Source of the DNA: Mannheimia granulomatis
Lineage (GTDB): Bacteria; Pseudomonadota; Gammaproteobacteria; Enterobacterales; Pasteurellaceae
DNA length: 64,000 nt
Direction of reading: 5' to 3'
Assembly: GCF_011455695.1 (NCBI RefSeq)
Contig: NZ_CP015030.1
Location: 682,001-746,000, forward strand
Shown: piece by piece, positions 52,526 through 59,079 of the stretch
How positions within the stretch are numbered: position 1 is the first letter of the stretch
How the letters are laid out: the number at the start of each line of letters is the position of its first letter
The notes under the pieces: generated by a model
Seen by the model: the letters and a program-made list of their open reading frames with translations, nothing else
Told to the model about the DNA's origin: nothing
Databases searched by the model: none
Translations under genes and position numbers: made by a program

Positions 52526-52557
52526 AGCCCCTAATCTTTCCAATTAAGGGGCTTTTT
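52526..52557 (+). terminator. Terminator after the cargo gene
   Basis: AGCCCCT (52526-52532) pairs with AGGGGCT (52547-52553), followed by TTTTCTT. It insulates the cargo gene from the alpA operon. The rest of the gap to 52700 shows no gene. Confidence 0.75.
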
Positions 52558-52700
52558 CTTTCCATTTAAGCCATACTTTTCTTATTAAGAAACCAACCTT
52601 TTGAATTTAAGCCCATTTTTCTAAAAAATATCTTTCGTCTAGACAGCTCAACGAAACGCAACAGCGTTTTAAATAATTGAACTAATGAGAGGAATTTTTT

Positions 52701-52904
52701 ATGACCCAATCACAAACCCAATCTAAAAAATTGATTTCCGGCAAGGAAGTCACCGCCATTGTTGGCTTCGGCCGTACAAAACTAAATTTACTGGTAAAAG
52801 CCAATCAATTTCCACAACCGATCCGATTTTCAGACAACTTTATCCGCTGGGATTTAGAAGAAGTGAATAGTTGGATTGAAGAGCAAAAAGCAGCAAGGGC
52901 TTAA
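52701..52904 (+). CDS. alpA: AlpA-family regulator/excisionase
   Basis: A 67-residue AlpA-type helix-turn-helix protein: KLISGKEVTAIVGFGRTKLNLLVKANQFPQPIRFSDNFIRWDLEEVNSWIEEQKAAR. AlpA proteins drive excision or early transcription in P4-like elements and are a hallmark of Gram-negative PICIs. GAGAGGAA precedes the ATG. It is the first gene of the early operon leading to the helicase, and no CI-type repressor gene is seen beside it. Confidence 0.9.
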   Translation: MTQSQTQSKKLISGKEVTAIVGFGRTKLNLLVKANQFPQPIRFSDNFIRWDLEEVNSWIEEQKAARA

Positions 52905-52914
52905 GGAGATGGAA

Positions 52915-53266
52915 ATGAACGAAGCAAGAAAACCAACCCAATTTTTAAAAGTTCTTCATCGCTTAATTGTGGCAAGTGTTAGCGGCATTGATGGCTACGC
53001 TATGAATATGACCTCTGCCCGAAACTATATCAGCGAACTTGAGCGTAATCAGCGAACTTGAGCGTAATCACTTAACCGAAAAAGTAAAACGCACACGAGA
53101 AAGCACAAAAGACGGAGTAGGGCAGTATTACCGTTATGAAGTTGCCAATCTTAAGCAATTAAAGCAAGTGATTGCCATTTATAAGGCGAAAGGTGGAGAG
53201 CTTACACCAGAAGAGCAACAACGAGCCTATTCTAGATTCCAAACTCAACAGGAGAAAGCAGAATGA
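52915..53266 (+). pseudogene. Small phage-type protein split by a 19-bp tandem duplication
   Basis: With one repeat copy removed, the two frames join into a single protein of about 111 residues: MNEARKPTQFLKVLHRLIVASVSGIDGYAMNMTSARNYISELERN, then HLTEKVKRTRESTKDGVGQYYRYEVANLKQLKQVIAIYK. The pattern resembles small winged-helix proteins of Pasteurellaceae prophages, a weak impression. The ATG at 52915 lies 6 nt after AAGGAG. As it stands, translation from 52915 stops at 53061 (48 residues); a second frame (53039-53266) carries the C-terminal half. Confidence 0.75.
53029..53066 (+). repeat. 19-bp tandem duplication
   Basis: ATCAGCGAACTTGAGCGTA is present twice in direct succession (53029-53047 and 53048-53066), followed by ATCA. 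Nineteen is not a multiple of three, so the duplication shifts the frame of the surrounding gene. Confidence 0.95.
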
Positions 53267-53493
53267 TTACATTTACAAGCATAGCCGAAGAGCTAGATAA
53301 CCTTTTAACCTACATTGACAGCGTAAGAAGTGGTAAGCCTATTTACTGGGTTAATCCGGCAACTGGCGAACGTAAGCAAGCAACAGCAGACGAAAATTTA
53401 TCTTACATTGAAGATCAAGTTTTATTAGTAGCGGCAAGTGTGAACATTCTGAAAGATGAGCTGAAAAATCAAGTAGGTAAATTCACAAACTAA
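53263..53493 (+). CDS. Hypothetical protein
   Basis: The 76-residue acidic protein (MITFTSIAEELDNLLTYIDSVRSGKPIYWVNPATGERKQATADENL...) overlaps the previous frame by ATGA, suggesting coupled translation. No family is recognised. Confidence 0.6.
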   Translation: MITFTSIAEELDNLLTYIDSVRSGKPIYWVNPATGERKQATADENLSYIEDQVLLVAASVNILKDELKNQVGKFTN

Positions 53494-53507
53494 GCAAGGG
53501 GGAAATA

Positions 53508-53648
53508 ATGCTAAGAATAAGAGGAAAAATGAGCCAAAAAGCGGCAGATCAAGCAGATGAGGCTATTTCTGAAGGTTTACGATTTCTTTTCAAATCTATC
53601 GGAATTGCCTTGGCGGTTGTGTTGATTATTACTCTTTGCCGTTCCTAG
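53508..53648 (+). CDS. Small single-pass membrane protein
   Basis: A 46-codon frame with a strong ribosome site (AAGGGGGAAATA) starts MLRIRGKMSQKAADQADEA and ends in a hydrophobic segment, about residues 29-43 (IGIALAVVLIITL). A second ATG lies at codon 8. The same GGGGG-type ribosome site is used by several genes of this operon. The function is unknown. Confidence 0.5.
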   Translation: MLRIRGKMSQKAADQADEAISEGLRFLFKSIGIALAVVLIITLCRS

Positions 53649-53670
53649 GTAGAAACAACGGATAAAAAAC

Positions 53671-53700
53671 AACTCCAAGTCTTTCAACTTGGAGTTATTT
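53671..53700 (+). terminator. Hairpin within the early operon
   Basis: AACTCCAAGT and ACTTGGAGTT form a perfect 10-bp stem around CTTTCA, followed by ATTT. The T tract is weak; it may attenuate transcription before the Ash/Icd-like gene. Confidence 0.65.
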
Positions 53701-53797
53701 AAGAGTATCTCACTCTCTTAATATCAATACGAACAAGATCAAAATCAGTGGACGTGGCACACAGTAACACTGATGTTTATTAAAGGACTTTACAAAT

Positions 53798-54346
53798 ATG
53801 CCTGTATTCATAAAGCAATGCTATTTTAGCAAAATTAATACAAAAATCAATGTAATTGAAAATATTTCATTTTCAAAAAGCAAAAATTCGATTTATTCTA
53901 TTCCCGTTGTAGCAAAATCTACAACCGAGCCTGGAAACTCGAATAATTTACTAATGGCGAACAAAAGCACGCCTCTAAATCGTGCTATTTTTGTTTGTAG
54001 CACACGCACACCTAAAGAAAACAACAAGCTCAAATTTGAGCTTGTTGAGTTTCTCTCTATGGTAGCGTGTAATGGGAAAGGTTTCGCCCTTTGCTACGTT
54101 CCATTAGTCGTAGTTTTCCAGCCTGTTACACGTTACCGCCCAAACCCTGGAAAGTTTAGCGGTAGCTTTCATCAATCACTAATGGACACCGTTATGAAAC
54201 GCTTCAAATTTCTAACAGGCTCACGCCTTATCATTACCATTTACGCCAATAACCGCCAAGAAGCCGAGAATAAAATCAAATGGGCTAGCAAACCTCTATG
54301 TATAGGTCTTAATTTACCAAGCATTAAGGGGGTGGCTTATGCGTAA
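53798..54346 (+). CDS. Ash / Icd-like (P4-type) protein
   Basis: The 182-residue protein has VVAKSTTEPGNSNNLL, then SMVACNGKGFALCYVPLVVVFQPVTRYRPNPGK, the pattern of the Ash family. The C-terminal RLIITIYANNRQEAENKIKWASKPLCIG resembles proteins annotated as Icd-like host cell division inhibitors. These occur between regulators and the primase/helicase in P4-like satellites. Function in this element is unknown. The final residues GVAYA overlap the next start by 8 bp. Confidence 0.65.
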   Translation: MPVFIKQCYFSKINTKINVIENISFSKSKNSIYSIPVVAKSTTEPGNSNNLLMANKSTPLNRAIFVCSTRTPKENNKLKFELVEFLSMVACNGKGFALCYVPLVVVFQPVTRYRPNPGKFSGSFHQSLMDTVMKRFKFLTGSRLIITIYANNRQEAENKIKWASKPLCIGLNLPSIKGVAYA

Positions 54347-54773
54347 TCCACTTGTAAATAATTCAGCAAATCTGACCGCTTGTAATACTGAACAAAATAA
54401 CAGCTTGCCAAGTGTGGGCGGTTGCGGTCATAATGACCTCACTACTACATACGACGCTAACCGCAAGCGTTATACAAGCGGTCTTTTTTTATCTCAAATT
54501 TACCAACATCAAGGGACTACTACACCCGAGATCTATTCAGAATTTGCGATAAGGGCGACACCCCGAAATAAGGCTTTAAGCACGAATAAGGGGGGCTATT
54601 CGTATGTAGCAGTTGAACCCTTATCGCACCTTTCAAAAAGCGATAAGCTATTTTATCCACTAACTAAAACATACGACACTATGAAAAATCCAACCCAAAC
54701 CCTAAACGGCTTAACCGCCATAACTACGCCTATTGTTCTCTCTACACGTTTTCAGGGGGTGGCTTATGCGTAA
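54339..54773 (+). CDS. Hypothetical protein lying on an attenuator-like structure
   Basis: A 144-residue frame (MRNPLVNNSANLTACN...) with a good ribosome site (GGGGG) and coupling at both ends; it also ends GVAYA. No family is recognised. Within it GACCGCTTGTA (54374-54384) is complementary to TACAAGCGGTC (54473-54483) and seven Ts follow. A transcript could end here, so the frame may be expressed only partly or may not be a true gene. Confidence 0.45.
   Translation: MRNPLVNNSANLTACNTEQNNSLPSVGGCGHNDLTTTYDANRKRYTSGLFLSQIYQHQGTTTPEIYSEFAIRATPRNKALSTNKGGYSYVAVEPLSHLSKSDKLFYPLTKTYDTMKNPTQTLNGLTAITTPIVLSTRFQGVAYA
54374..54490 (+). terminator. Attenuator-like inverted USS pair inside the early operon
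   Basis: An 11-bp perfect stem (54374-54384 with 54473-54483) with an 88-nt loop is followed by TTTTTTT. The loop contains the second copy of the GGTCAT-ATGACC palindrome. It lies upstream of the helicase gene. Confidence 0.5.
54426..54438. repeat. Palindrome GGTCATAATGACC, copy 2
   Basis: The second copy of the 13-bp palindrome; 17 of 18 bases match the copy in the cos region (47438-47455). It lies in the loop of the attenuator-like structure. Confidence 0.5.
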
Positions 54774-54942
54774 TCAAGAAATCCAAACCGCTTTAACTGA
54801 ATTATGGCAAGCACAAGCTATGGCTGAAATTATTTCCAATGCTGATTTAGAAGAAGCCGATCCTATAACTATTCAAACTGCAGTTAGAGGAATCTCAAAA
54901 TTCATTTTAAATGGCGTAATGGCACTTGAAGAAGAGTTATAA
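54766..54942 (+). CDS. Small helical protein, paralogue of the next gene
   Basis: The 58-residue protein MRNQEIQTALTELWQAQAMAEIISNADLEEADPITIQTAVRGISKFILNGVMALEEEL starts at 54766 after GGGGGTGGCTT. It aligns with the next gene product (WQAATILQAMSKSRLQEMDGLDVSVALEGVYSIL). No family is recognised. Confidence 0.6.
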   Translation: MRNQEIQTALTELWQAQAMAEIISNADLEEADPITIQTAVRGISKFILNGVMALEEEL

Positions 54943-54955
54943 AAGGGGGTGAGCT

Positions 54956-55219
54956 ATGCGAAATTCTAGTAATCAAAACAGACAACAAGCACAATTCAAT
55001 AAAGGCATTTCTAAATGCTGGCAAGCAGCAACTATTCTTCAAGCAATGTCAAAATCACGCCTTCAAGAAATGGATGGACTAGATGTATCTGTAGCCTTAG
55101 AAGGCGTTTATAGCATTTTACATTCTGCTTTATGTGATATGGAAGATTTAGATTTTAACCTGGTATCAGGCAATGCCGTACACCCCCAACAGACAGAAAA
55201 AGGGGGAAATAATGGCTAA
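54956..55219 (+). CDS. Small helical protein, paralogue of the previous gene
   Basis: The 87-residue protein shares the LWQA/CWQAATI, MDGLDVSVALEGVYSILHSAL pattern with its upstream neighbour, with an added N-terminal Gln/Asn-rich stretch and a C-terminal tail. It uses the same GGGGGTGAGCT ribosome site and overlaps the helicase start by 8 bp. The function is unknown. Confidence 0.6.
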   Translation: MRNSSNQNRQQAQFNKGISKCWQAATILQAMSKSRLQEMDGLDVSVALEGVYSILHSALCDMEDLDFNLVSGNAVHPQQTEKGGNNG

Positions 55220-56942
55220 ACTCAAAAACGCCCCCAATGTTGGTCAGCAACCTAAAGGCAAGCCATACGAGGCTTATATCATCGCTGGCTCAAATGCGTG
55301 GGATAAAACCAAACAGAAAACTGTGCTAGAGTGGACGAAAGCTGAGCCAAATTATCAGCCTATCATTTTAGGTGGTAAACAACTTCAAGAAATCGACTGC
55401 TTGAAGCTGGCGGTAGAGGTGGGATATATCGCAATTTATCGAGCGGGAGAGCTGACAGAGGCGGAGAAATCCGCTATCTGCCAAAACCTGGCCCAACACT
55501 CAACGGCTGAAACCGTGGTTTTTTATGACGAAGCCCTACAGCTTGAAGAAAATGCGAGTGGATATATTGCCAGATTGCGTACTGAGAATGGAAGAAGTGT
55601 GGCGGATAAGCCGAAGATCAAAGAAAGCGATAGCACCAATGACAAGGCGAGAGCTTTTCAAAAGTGGCTAGGCTTAGATCTTGCCTTTCAATGCAGCAAC
55701 CGAGAAATACACGCATATAACGGCAAAATATGGGAAAAAGTGGAGAGAGAACAGATAAACCGAAATGTCGTTACCTTTTTAGAAGAAAACGGCATAGGGT
55801 ATAGTAAAAAATCGGTTACATCGCTACTTGAGACAATGGAGATCCAACTACCATTAATGGGCGAGCCTTTAGGCGATTTAGTTGCATTTAATAATGGTGT
55901 ATTAAATCGTAGCACACTATTATTTGAGCCACATAACCGCCAAAACTGGCTAACTGCTTATATTCCATATAGCTATGACGAGAACACAGCCGAAACGCCC
56001 CATTTTGATCAATGGTTGAATTTTGTATCAGATAGTAATAAAAGCAAGGCAAAAAACATTCTAGCCGCACTTTATGCGATTTTAACAAACCGCTACAACT
56101 GGCAAGTATTCTTCCAAGTAACAGGGAAAGGCGGTAGCGGAAAGTCTATATTTTCGGGTATTGCTACGCTATTAGCTGGAGAAAAGAACACGGCTTCCGC
56201 AAGGTTAGAAAATTTTGATGATGAAAGAGGTTTAGCAGGTTTTGAAGATAAAAAGCTGATTATCTGCTCCGAGCAGACGAAATACGCTGGCGATGGTGGC
56301 GGATTAAAAGCGATAACTGGCGGTGATATGGTAAGGGTGAGGTATAACTACCAGCAACCCTTCAGCACAAAAATAAAAGCCTTAGTGATGATTGTCAATA
56401 ATGAGCCTTGTAAGTGGACGGAACGCAACGGCGGAATAGAAAGACGAATAGTAAACTATTGCTTCGATAAAGTAATGCCAGATAATGAGCGTGATCCGTA
56501 TTTTATGGATAAAATTACGCTTGAAATTGGCGGTATTATCAGAAAAGTGCTTGATACTTTTCTTGATGTTGAGGAAGCTAAAAAAGCCCTAGAAGAACAA
56601 AAGGGGAGTAAAGAGGCTTTAGAAATTAAGATGGAATCTGATCCAATAACGGCTTTCTTTGAGTATTTCTATACTTCAGAAGAATTAAATGGGCTTTTTA
56701 TTGGAAACACACCAAAAGGGCTAGGAGAGCCACAAAAATACCTCTACCACGCTTATTTAGAATATGTAAGAGCGTTAGGGCTGGCAACGTTGAACGTAAT
56801 GTCGTTCAGTAAAAGCATTGAACAGGCACTCAAGCAACACGGCAACCCTTACCCATTTACGAAACAGCGAAGAAATAATGGACGCAGAACAAACGTTCAC
56901 TTTAAAGACTTTGATGTGTTCAGGCGTGAAATTATACAGTAA
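55212..56942 (+). CDS. SF3 (D5/P4-alpha-like) replication helicase
   Basis: The probable replication initiator of the island. The ATG at 55212 follows AGGGGGA; an in-frame ATG at 55173 lies inside the previous gene. The 576-residue protein has a D5-type N-terminal domain (about 145-260), then SF3 motifs: Walker A GKGGSGKS (305-312), Walker B-like KKLIICSEQ (347-355) and LVMIVNNEPCKWTERNGGIERRIVNYCF. No Toprim or zinc-finger primase motif is visible in the first 140 residues, so it may be helicase only and rely on host DnaG. A terminator and iteron-like repeats follow directly. Confidence 0.88.
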   Translation: MAKLKNAPNVGQQPKGKPYEAYIIAGSNAWDKTKQKTVLEWTKAEPNYQPIILGGKQLQEIDCLKLAVEVGYIAIYRAGELTEAEKSAICQNLAQHSTAETVVFYDEALQLEENASGYIARLRTENGRSVADKPKIKESDSTNDKARAFQKWLGLDLAFQCSNREIHAYNGKIWEKVEREQINRNVVTFLEENGIGYSKKSVTSLLETMEIQLPLMGEPLGDLVAFNNGVLNRSTLLFEPHNRQNWLTAYIPYSYDENTAETPHFDQWLNFVSDSNKSKAKNILAALYAILTNRYNWQVFFQVTGKGGSGKSIFSGIATLLAGEKNTASARLENFDDERGLAGFEDKKLIICSEQTKYAGDGGGLKAITGGDMVRVRYNYQQPFSTKIKALVMIVNNEPCKWTERNGGIERRIVNYCFDKVMPDNERDPYFMDKITLEIGGIIRKVLDTFLDVEEAKKALEEQKGSKEALEIKMESDPITAFFEYFYTSEELNGLFIGNTPKGLGEPQKYLYHAYLEYVRALGLATLNVMSFSKSIEQALKQHGNPYPFTKQRRNNGRRTNVHFKDFDVFRREIIQ

Positions 56943-56943
56943 C

Positions 56944-56970
56944 AAAAGCGGGAGAAATCCCGCTTTTTTT
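56944..56970 (+). terminator. Terminator after the helicase gene
   Basis: AAAAGCGGGA and TCCCGCTTTT form a perfect 10-bp stem around GAAA, followed by TTT. It ends the rightward early operon. Confidence 0.9.
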
Positions 56971-57071
56971 ATGACGTGACACTATTTGATGACGGATAGT
57001 GACAGGTAGTGTCATTATTTAACTATTTGATTTTAAAGATAAAAATGGTGATGGTGACGGAGTGACAGGTA
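56971..57071. other. Candidate replication origin: GTGAC repeats downstream of the helicase gene
   Basis: GTGAC occurs at 56976, 56999, 57054 and 57062, plus the inverted-like GTGTCA at 57010 and TGATGACG at 56988. AGTGACAGGTA is present twice (56998 and 57061). Iterons directly downstream of the initiator gene are the origin layout of SaPI-type satellites. P4 likewise needs two separated iteron clusters. Confidence 0.5.
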
Positions 57072-57099
57072 AAACATAAAAAAACTTTTCCCGAACCCT

Positions 57100-58341
57100 T
57101 TAATTAAAATTCAAGGTCAAATTCATTCCGCACTGTTCGCAGTAATCGCCTAAAAGCTGCATTACTGGCACACGCTCTTCTAAAAAATCATATCGGTTGT
57201 ATGTATTTTCCAAATCATCGCCACCTTCTAATAAATGGGATAATATTGATTCTGATACATTCCTTTCTACTTTGCGAGAAGCTAAGAATGTTTTAACAAA
57301 CGCCCTAATACCGTGAGCAGTAAGCCTACCTTTGTATCCGTTTCTTTTTAATGTTGAATTTACGGTTGCGTTGCTCATTGGTTTACTATTTGATGAACGA
57401 CCGGGAAAAACAAAAGGGCTGGAATTAGAGTACATTTTCATCATCTCTAATATTTTTAACGCTTGGGAAGATAACGGTACGGTGTGAGGGCGTTTTTTAT
57501 CCTCTTTCCCTTTCATTTTCTCTTTAGGGATATTCCATAGTTTTTTCTCAAAGTCTATCTCTTTCCATTCCGCATTAACGGCCTCATTCGGGCGTAGAGC
57601 AGTCAAAAACGACCAACAGACAAGGGCGTAAGTTTTTTTTGATAACTTCGCATTATGTAAATCGGTGAATAATTGCGGCAGTTCTTGGGGCCTAATCGTT
57701 GGATTTGGAGTAGATGGCTTGATGTAAAAGTTTTTAACTGCTAACCGGCAATTATGGCTTTCTATAATGCCTTGTGTAATGGCGTGATCCATTACAGCAG
57801 ATACAAGCTGATGCAGTTTTTTTAATGTGTTGCTTTTGTCGGCCACTTTAGAATAAATATCAACTAAGCCTTTGACTTTGATTTCTTCAACGTGCTGATC
57901 GCCAATATAAGGGAAAATATGATTTTCTAGCCTTATCCAATTCTTTTCACGAGTAAGCGGATTTTTCGCTTTCTCTTTATAAATGCCATTGAAATAGCTT
58001 TCGGCAACATTCCGGAAAGTGTCATTTACTCTATTTTCTGCTTCTTGTTGGATTCTCTCTTGCTCTTTTTTAGGGTCTATTCCTTTTGCTAATAAAGCTC
58101 GGTATTCATCACGGATAGCACGAGCTTCAGCAAGTGTAACGGAAGGATAACGACCAATAGTTAAATTTGTTCTACCTTTGGTTATTGGATTGGTGTAATT
58201 AAAAATCCAAATTTTAGAGCCTTTAGGAAGTGGTTTAACTCTAAGATTTAATCCATCGCCATCGGATAAAATGTATTCTTTATCTTTTGGCTTGGCGTTT
58301 TCTATTTGAGTTTTGTTTAATGCCTTGGTTGTTCTAGCCAT
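57100..58341 (-). CDS. int: P4-type tyrosine integrase
   Basis: The 413-residue recombinase has an N-terminal arm-binding domain (DUF4102-like, ILSDGDGLNLRVKPLPKGSKIWIFNY) and a catalytic domain with Arg in TALRPNEAVNAEW (about R250), HGIR (H343, R346) and nucleophile Tyr in NTYNRYDF (about Y381). It catalyses integration at tRNA-Leu. It starts about 200 bp from the tRNA 3' end and is transcribed away from it, opposite to all other island genes. Confidence 0.95.
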   Translation of the reverse strand: MARTTKALNKTQIENAKPKDKEYILSDGDGLNLRVKPLPKGSKIWIFNYTNPITKGRTNLTIGRYPSVTLAEARAIRDEYRALLAKGIDPKKEQERIQQEAENRVNDTFRNVAESYFNGIYKEKAKNPLTREKNWIRLENHIFPYIGDQHVEEIKVKGLVDIYSKVADKSNTLKKLHQLVSAVMDHAITQGIIESHNCRLAVKNFYIKPSTPNPTIRPQELPQLFTDLHNAKLSKKTYALVCWSFLTALRPNEAVNAEWKEIDFEKKLWNIPKEKMKGKEDKKRPHTVPLSSQALKILEMMKMYSNSSPFVFPGRSSNSKPMSNATVNSTLKRNGYKGRLTAHGIRAFVKTFLASRKVERNVSESILSHLLEGGDDLENTYNRYDFLEERVPVMQLLGDYCEQCGMNLTLNFN

Positions 58342-58398
58342 AAATTAAACCTACAAGATGTTACACAATGATTAAGAGTATAGTAACACGATTTAAAA

Positions 58399-58418
58399 CG
58401 TGTAACTAAACGTGTAAC
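58399..58418. repeat. Tandem CGTGTAAC repeats, right end (possible integrase arm sites)
   Basis: CGTGTAACTAAACGTGTAAC is identical to 42445-42464. An inverted relative, GTAACACG, lies at 58383-58390. It sits between the integrase start and the tRNA copy of the att site. Confidence 0.6.
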
Positions 58419-58468
58419 TAAAATTTGTGATAGGAAACGTTTAGATGTGTTGAGATAAGATAGCAAAA

Positions 58469-58497
58469 AAGCCTGTAAACGTTGATTTTACAGGCTT
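58469..58497 (-). terminator. Island-borne terminator serving tRNA-Leu
   Basis: AAGCCTGTAAA and TTTACAGGCTT with a 7-nt loop; on the minus strand TTTTTT follows. It differs from the 42332-42360 copy by one loop base, and restores a terminator downstream of tRNA-Leu and between it and int. Confidence 0.8.
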
Positions 58498-58540
58498 TCT
58501 AAGGTTTTTATTGTTTAGCTCCGTTGAGCTAAAATTAGTT

Positions 58541-58566
58541 AAATGGTGCTCTGGGCGAGACTTGAA
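58541..58566. repeat. Right attachment site (3' end of intact tRNA-Leu)
   Basis: AAATGGTGCTCTGGGCGAGA plus CTTGAA is the counterpart of the left att copy; the 16-bp identical core is 58551-58566 and lies inside the tRNA acceptor and T-arm region. Confidence 0.85.
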
Positions 58567-58629
58567 CTCGCACGGACTACGTCCACCACCCCCTCAAGAT
58601 GGCGTGTCTACCAATTCCACCACCAGAGC
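58544..58629 (-). tRNA. tRNA-Leu(GAG)
   Basis: The 86-nt class II tRNA folds with acceptor stem GCTCTGG/CCAGAGC, D-arm with TTGGTAGAC, anticodon stem CCATC/GGTGG with loop TTGAGGG (anticodon GAG), a long variable arm, T-arm with GTTCAAGTC, and an encoded CCA end. It lies directly downstream of secG, as the GAG leucine tRNA does in E. coli. Its 3' end is the integration target of the island. Confidence 0.95.
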
Positions 58630-58646
58630 TTTATTTGTTTTAGCGA

Positions 58647-58973
58647 TTATTGAGGGATATCGCTGTTTTCTGTTTTAACAGGCTCAACCTGTTTTTGTTC
58701 AACTTGGCTTAAATCTTCAAATTGGCTTGTTGGTGCTTTTGAATGTGAACTTAAGTTACCGATTACTAAGCTAATTGCAAAGAAGATTGTTGCTAATAGT
58801 GCTGTTATTCTTGATAAAAAATTTGCCGAACCTGCTGAACCAAACACAGTAGCTGAAGCACCAGCACCAAATGATGCACCTGCGTCAGCGCCTTTACCTT
58901 GCTGCATTAATACGAATGCAATCAGTAAGATGGCAACAACAAGATAAGCAATTGTTAAGACATTAATTAACAT
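58647..58973 (-). CDS. secG: SecG, protein-export membrane subunit
   Basis: SecG is the small auxiliary subunit of SecYEG translocase. The 108-residue protein has two membrane segments (about 3-22 and 52-71) around the conserved loop [35 protein letters not shown]. The tail is polar. tRNA-Leu lies 17 bp downstream, probably co-transcribed. Confidence 0.95.
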   Translation of the reverse strand: MLINVLTIAYLVVAILLIAFVLMQQGKGADAGASFGAGASATVFGSAGSANFLSRITALLATIFFAISLVIGNLSSHSKAPTSQFEDLSQVEQKQVEPVKTENSDIPQ

Positions 58974-59079
58974 TAATTTATTCTCTATGTATTCTTTATG
59001 CTAAATTTGCAATGGCGTGAATAATATAGAATTTATCCCTTTTTGACAAGAGGAAAACGCTGATTTTTAAACGCTTGGC

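Larger units (their letters stand above)
42376..58550. mobile_element. Capsid-forming phage-inducible chromosomal island (cf-PICI) in tRNA-Leu
   Basis: About 16.2 kb lies between duplicated tRNA-Leu 3' ends. Next to the intact tRNA is a P4-type integrase; all other genes point the opposite way. It has gpU-like, major capsid, protease, portal, head closure, connector, HNH, TerS, TerL and gp10-like genes, then cargo, AlpA, Ash/Icd-like and SF3 helicase genes. No tail tube, tape measure, baseplate, fibre, holin, endolysin or CI-type repressor gene is seen. This set matches the published cf-PICI family, satellites that make their own capsids and borrow helper tails. A decayed prophage is the alternative, but the head/packaging set is complete and intact and the losses are whole modules. 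Confidence 0.85.

Noticed and set aside
54733-54765. Start at 54733 for the 54766 gene
   Set aside because: No ribosome site there; the ATG at 54766 follows GGGGGTGGCTT, the site type shared by neighbouring genes.
42376-58550. Ordinary complete or decayed prophage
   Set aside because: Whole tail, lysis and repressor modules are absent while all head, neck and packaging genes are intact, and AlpA plus SF3 helicase and P4-type integrase are satellite markers. Decay would be expected to damage genes more evenly.
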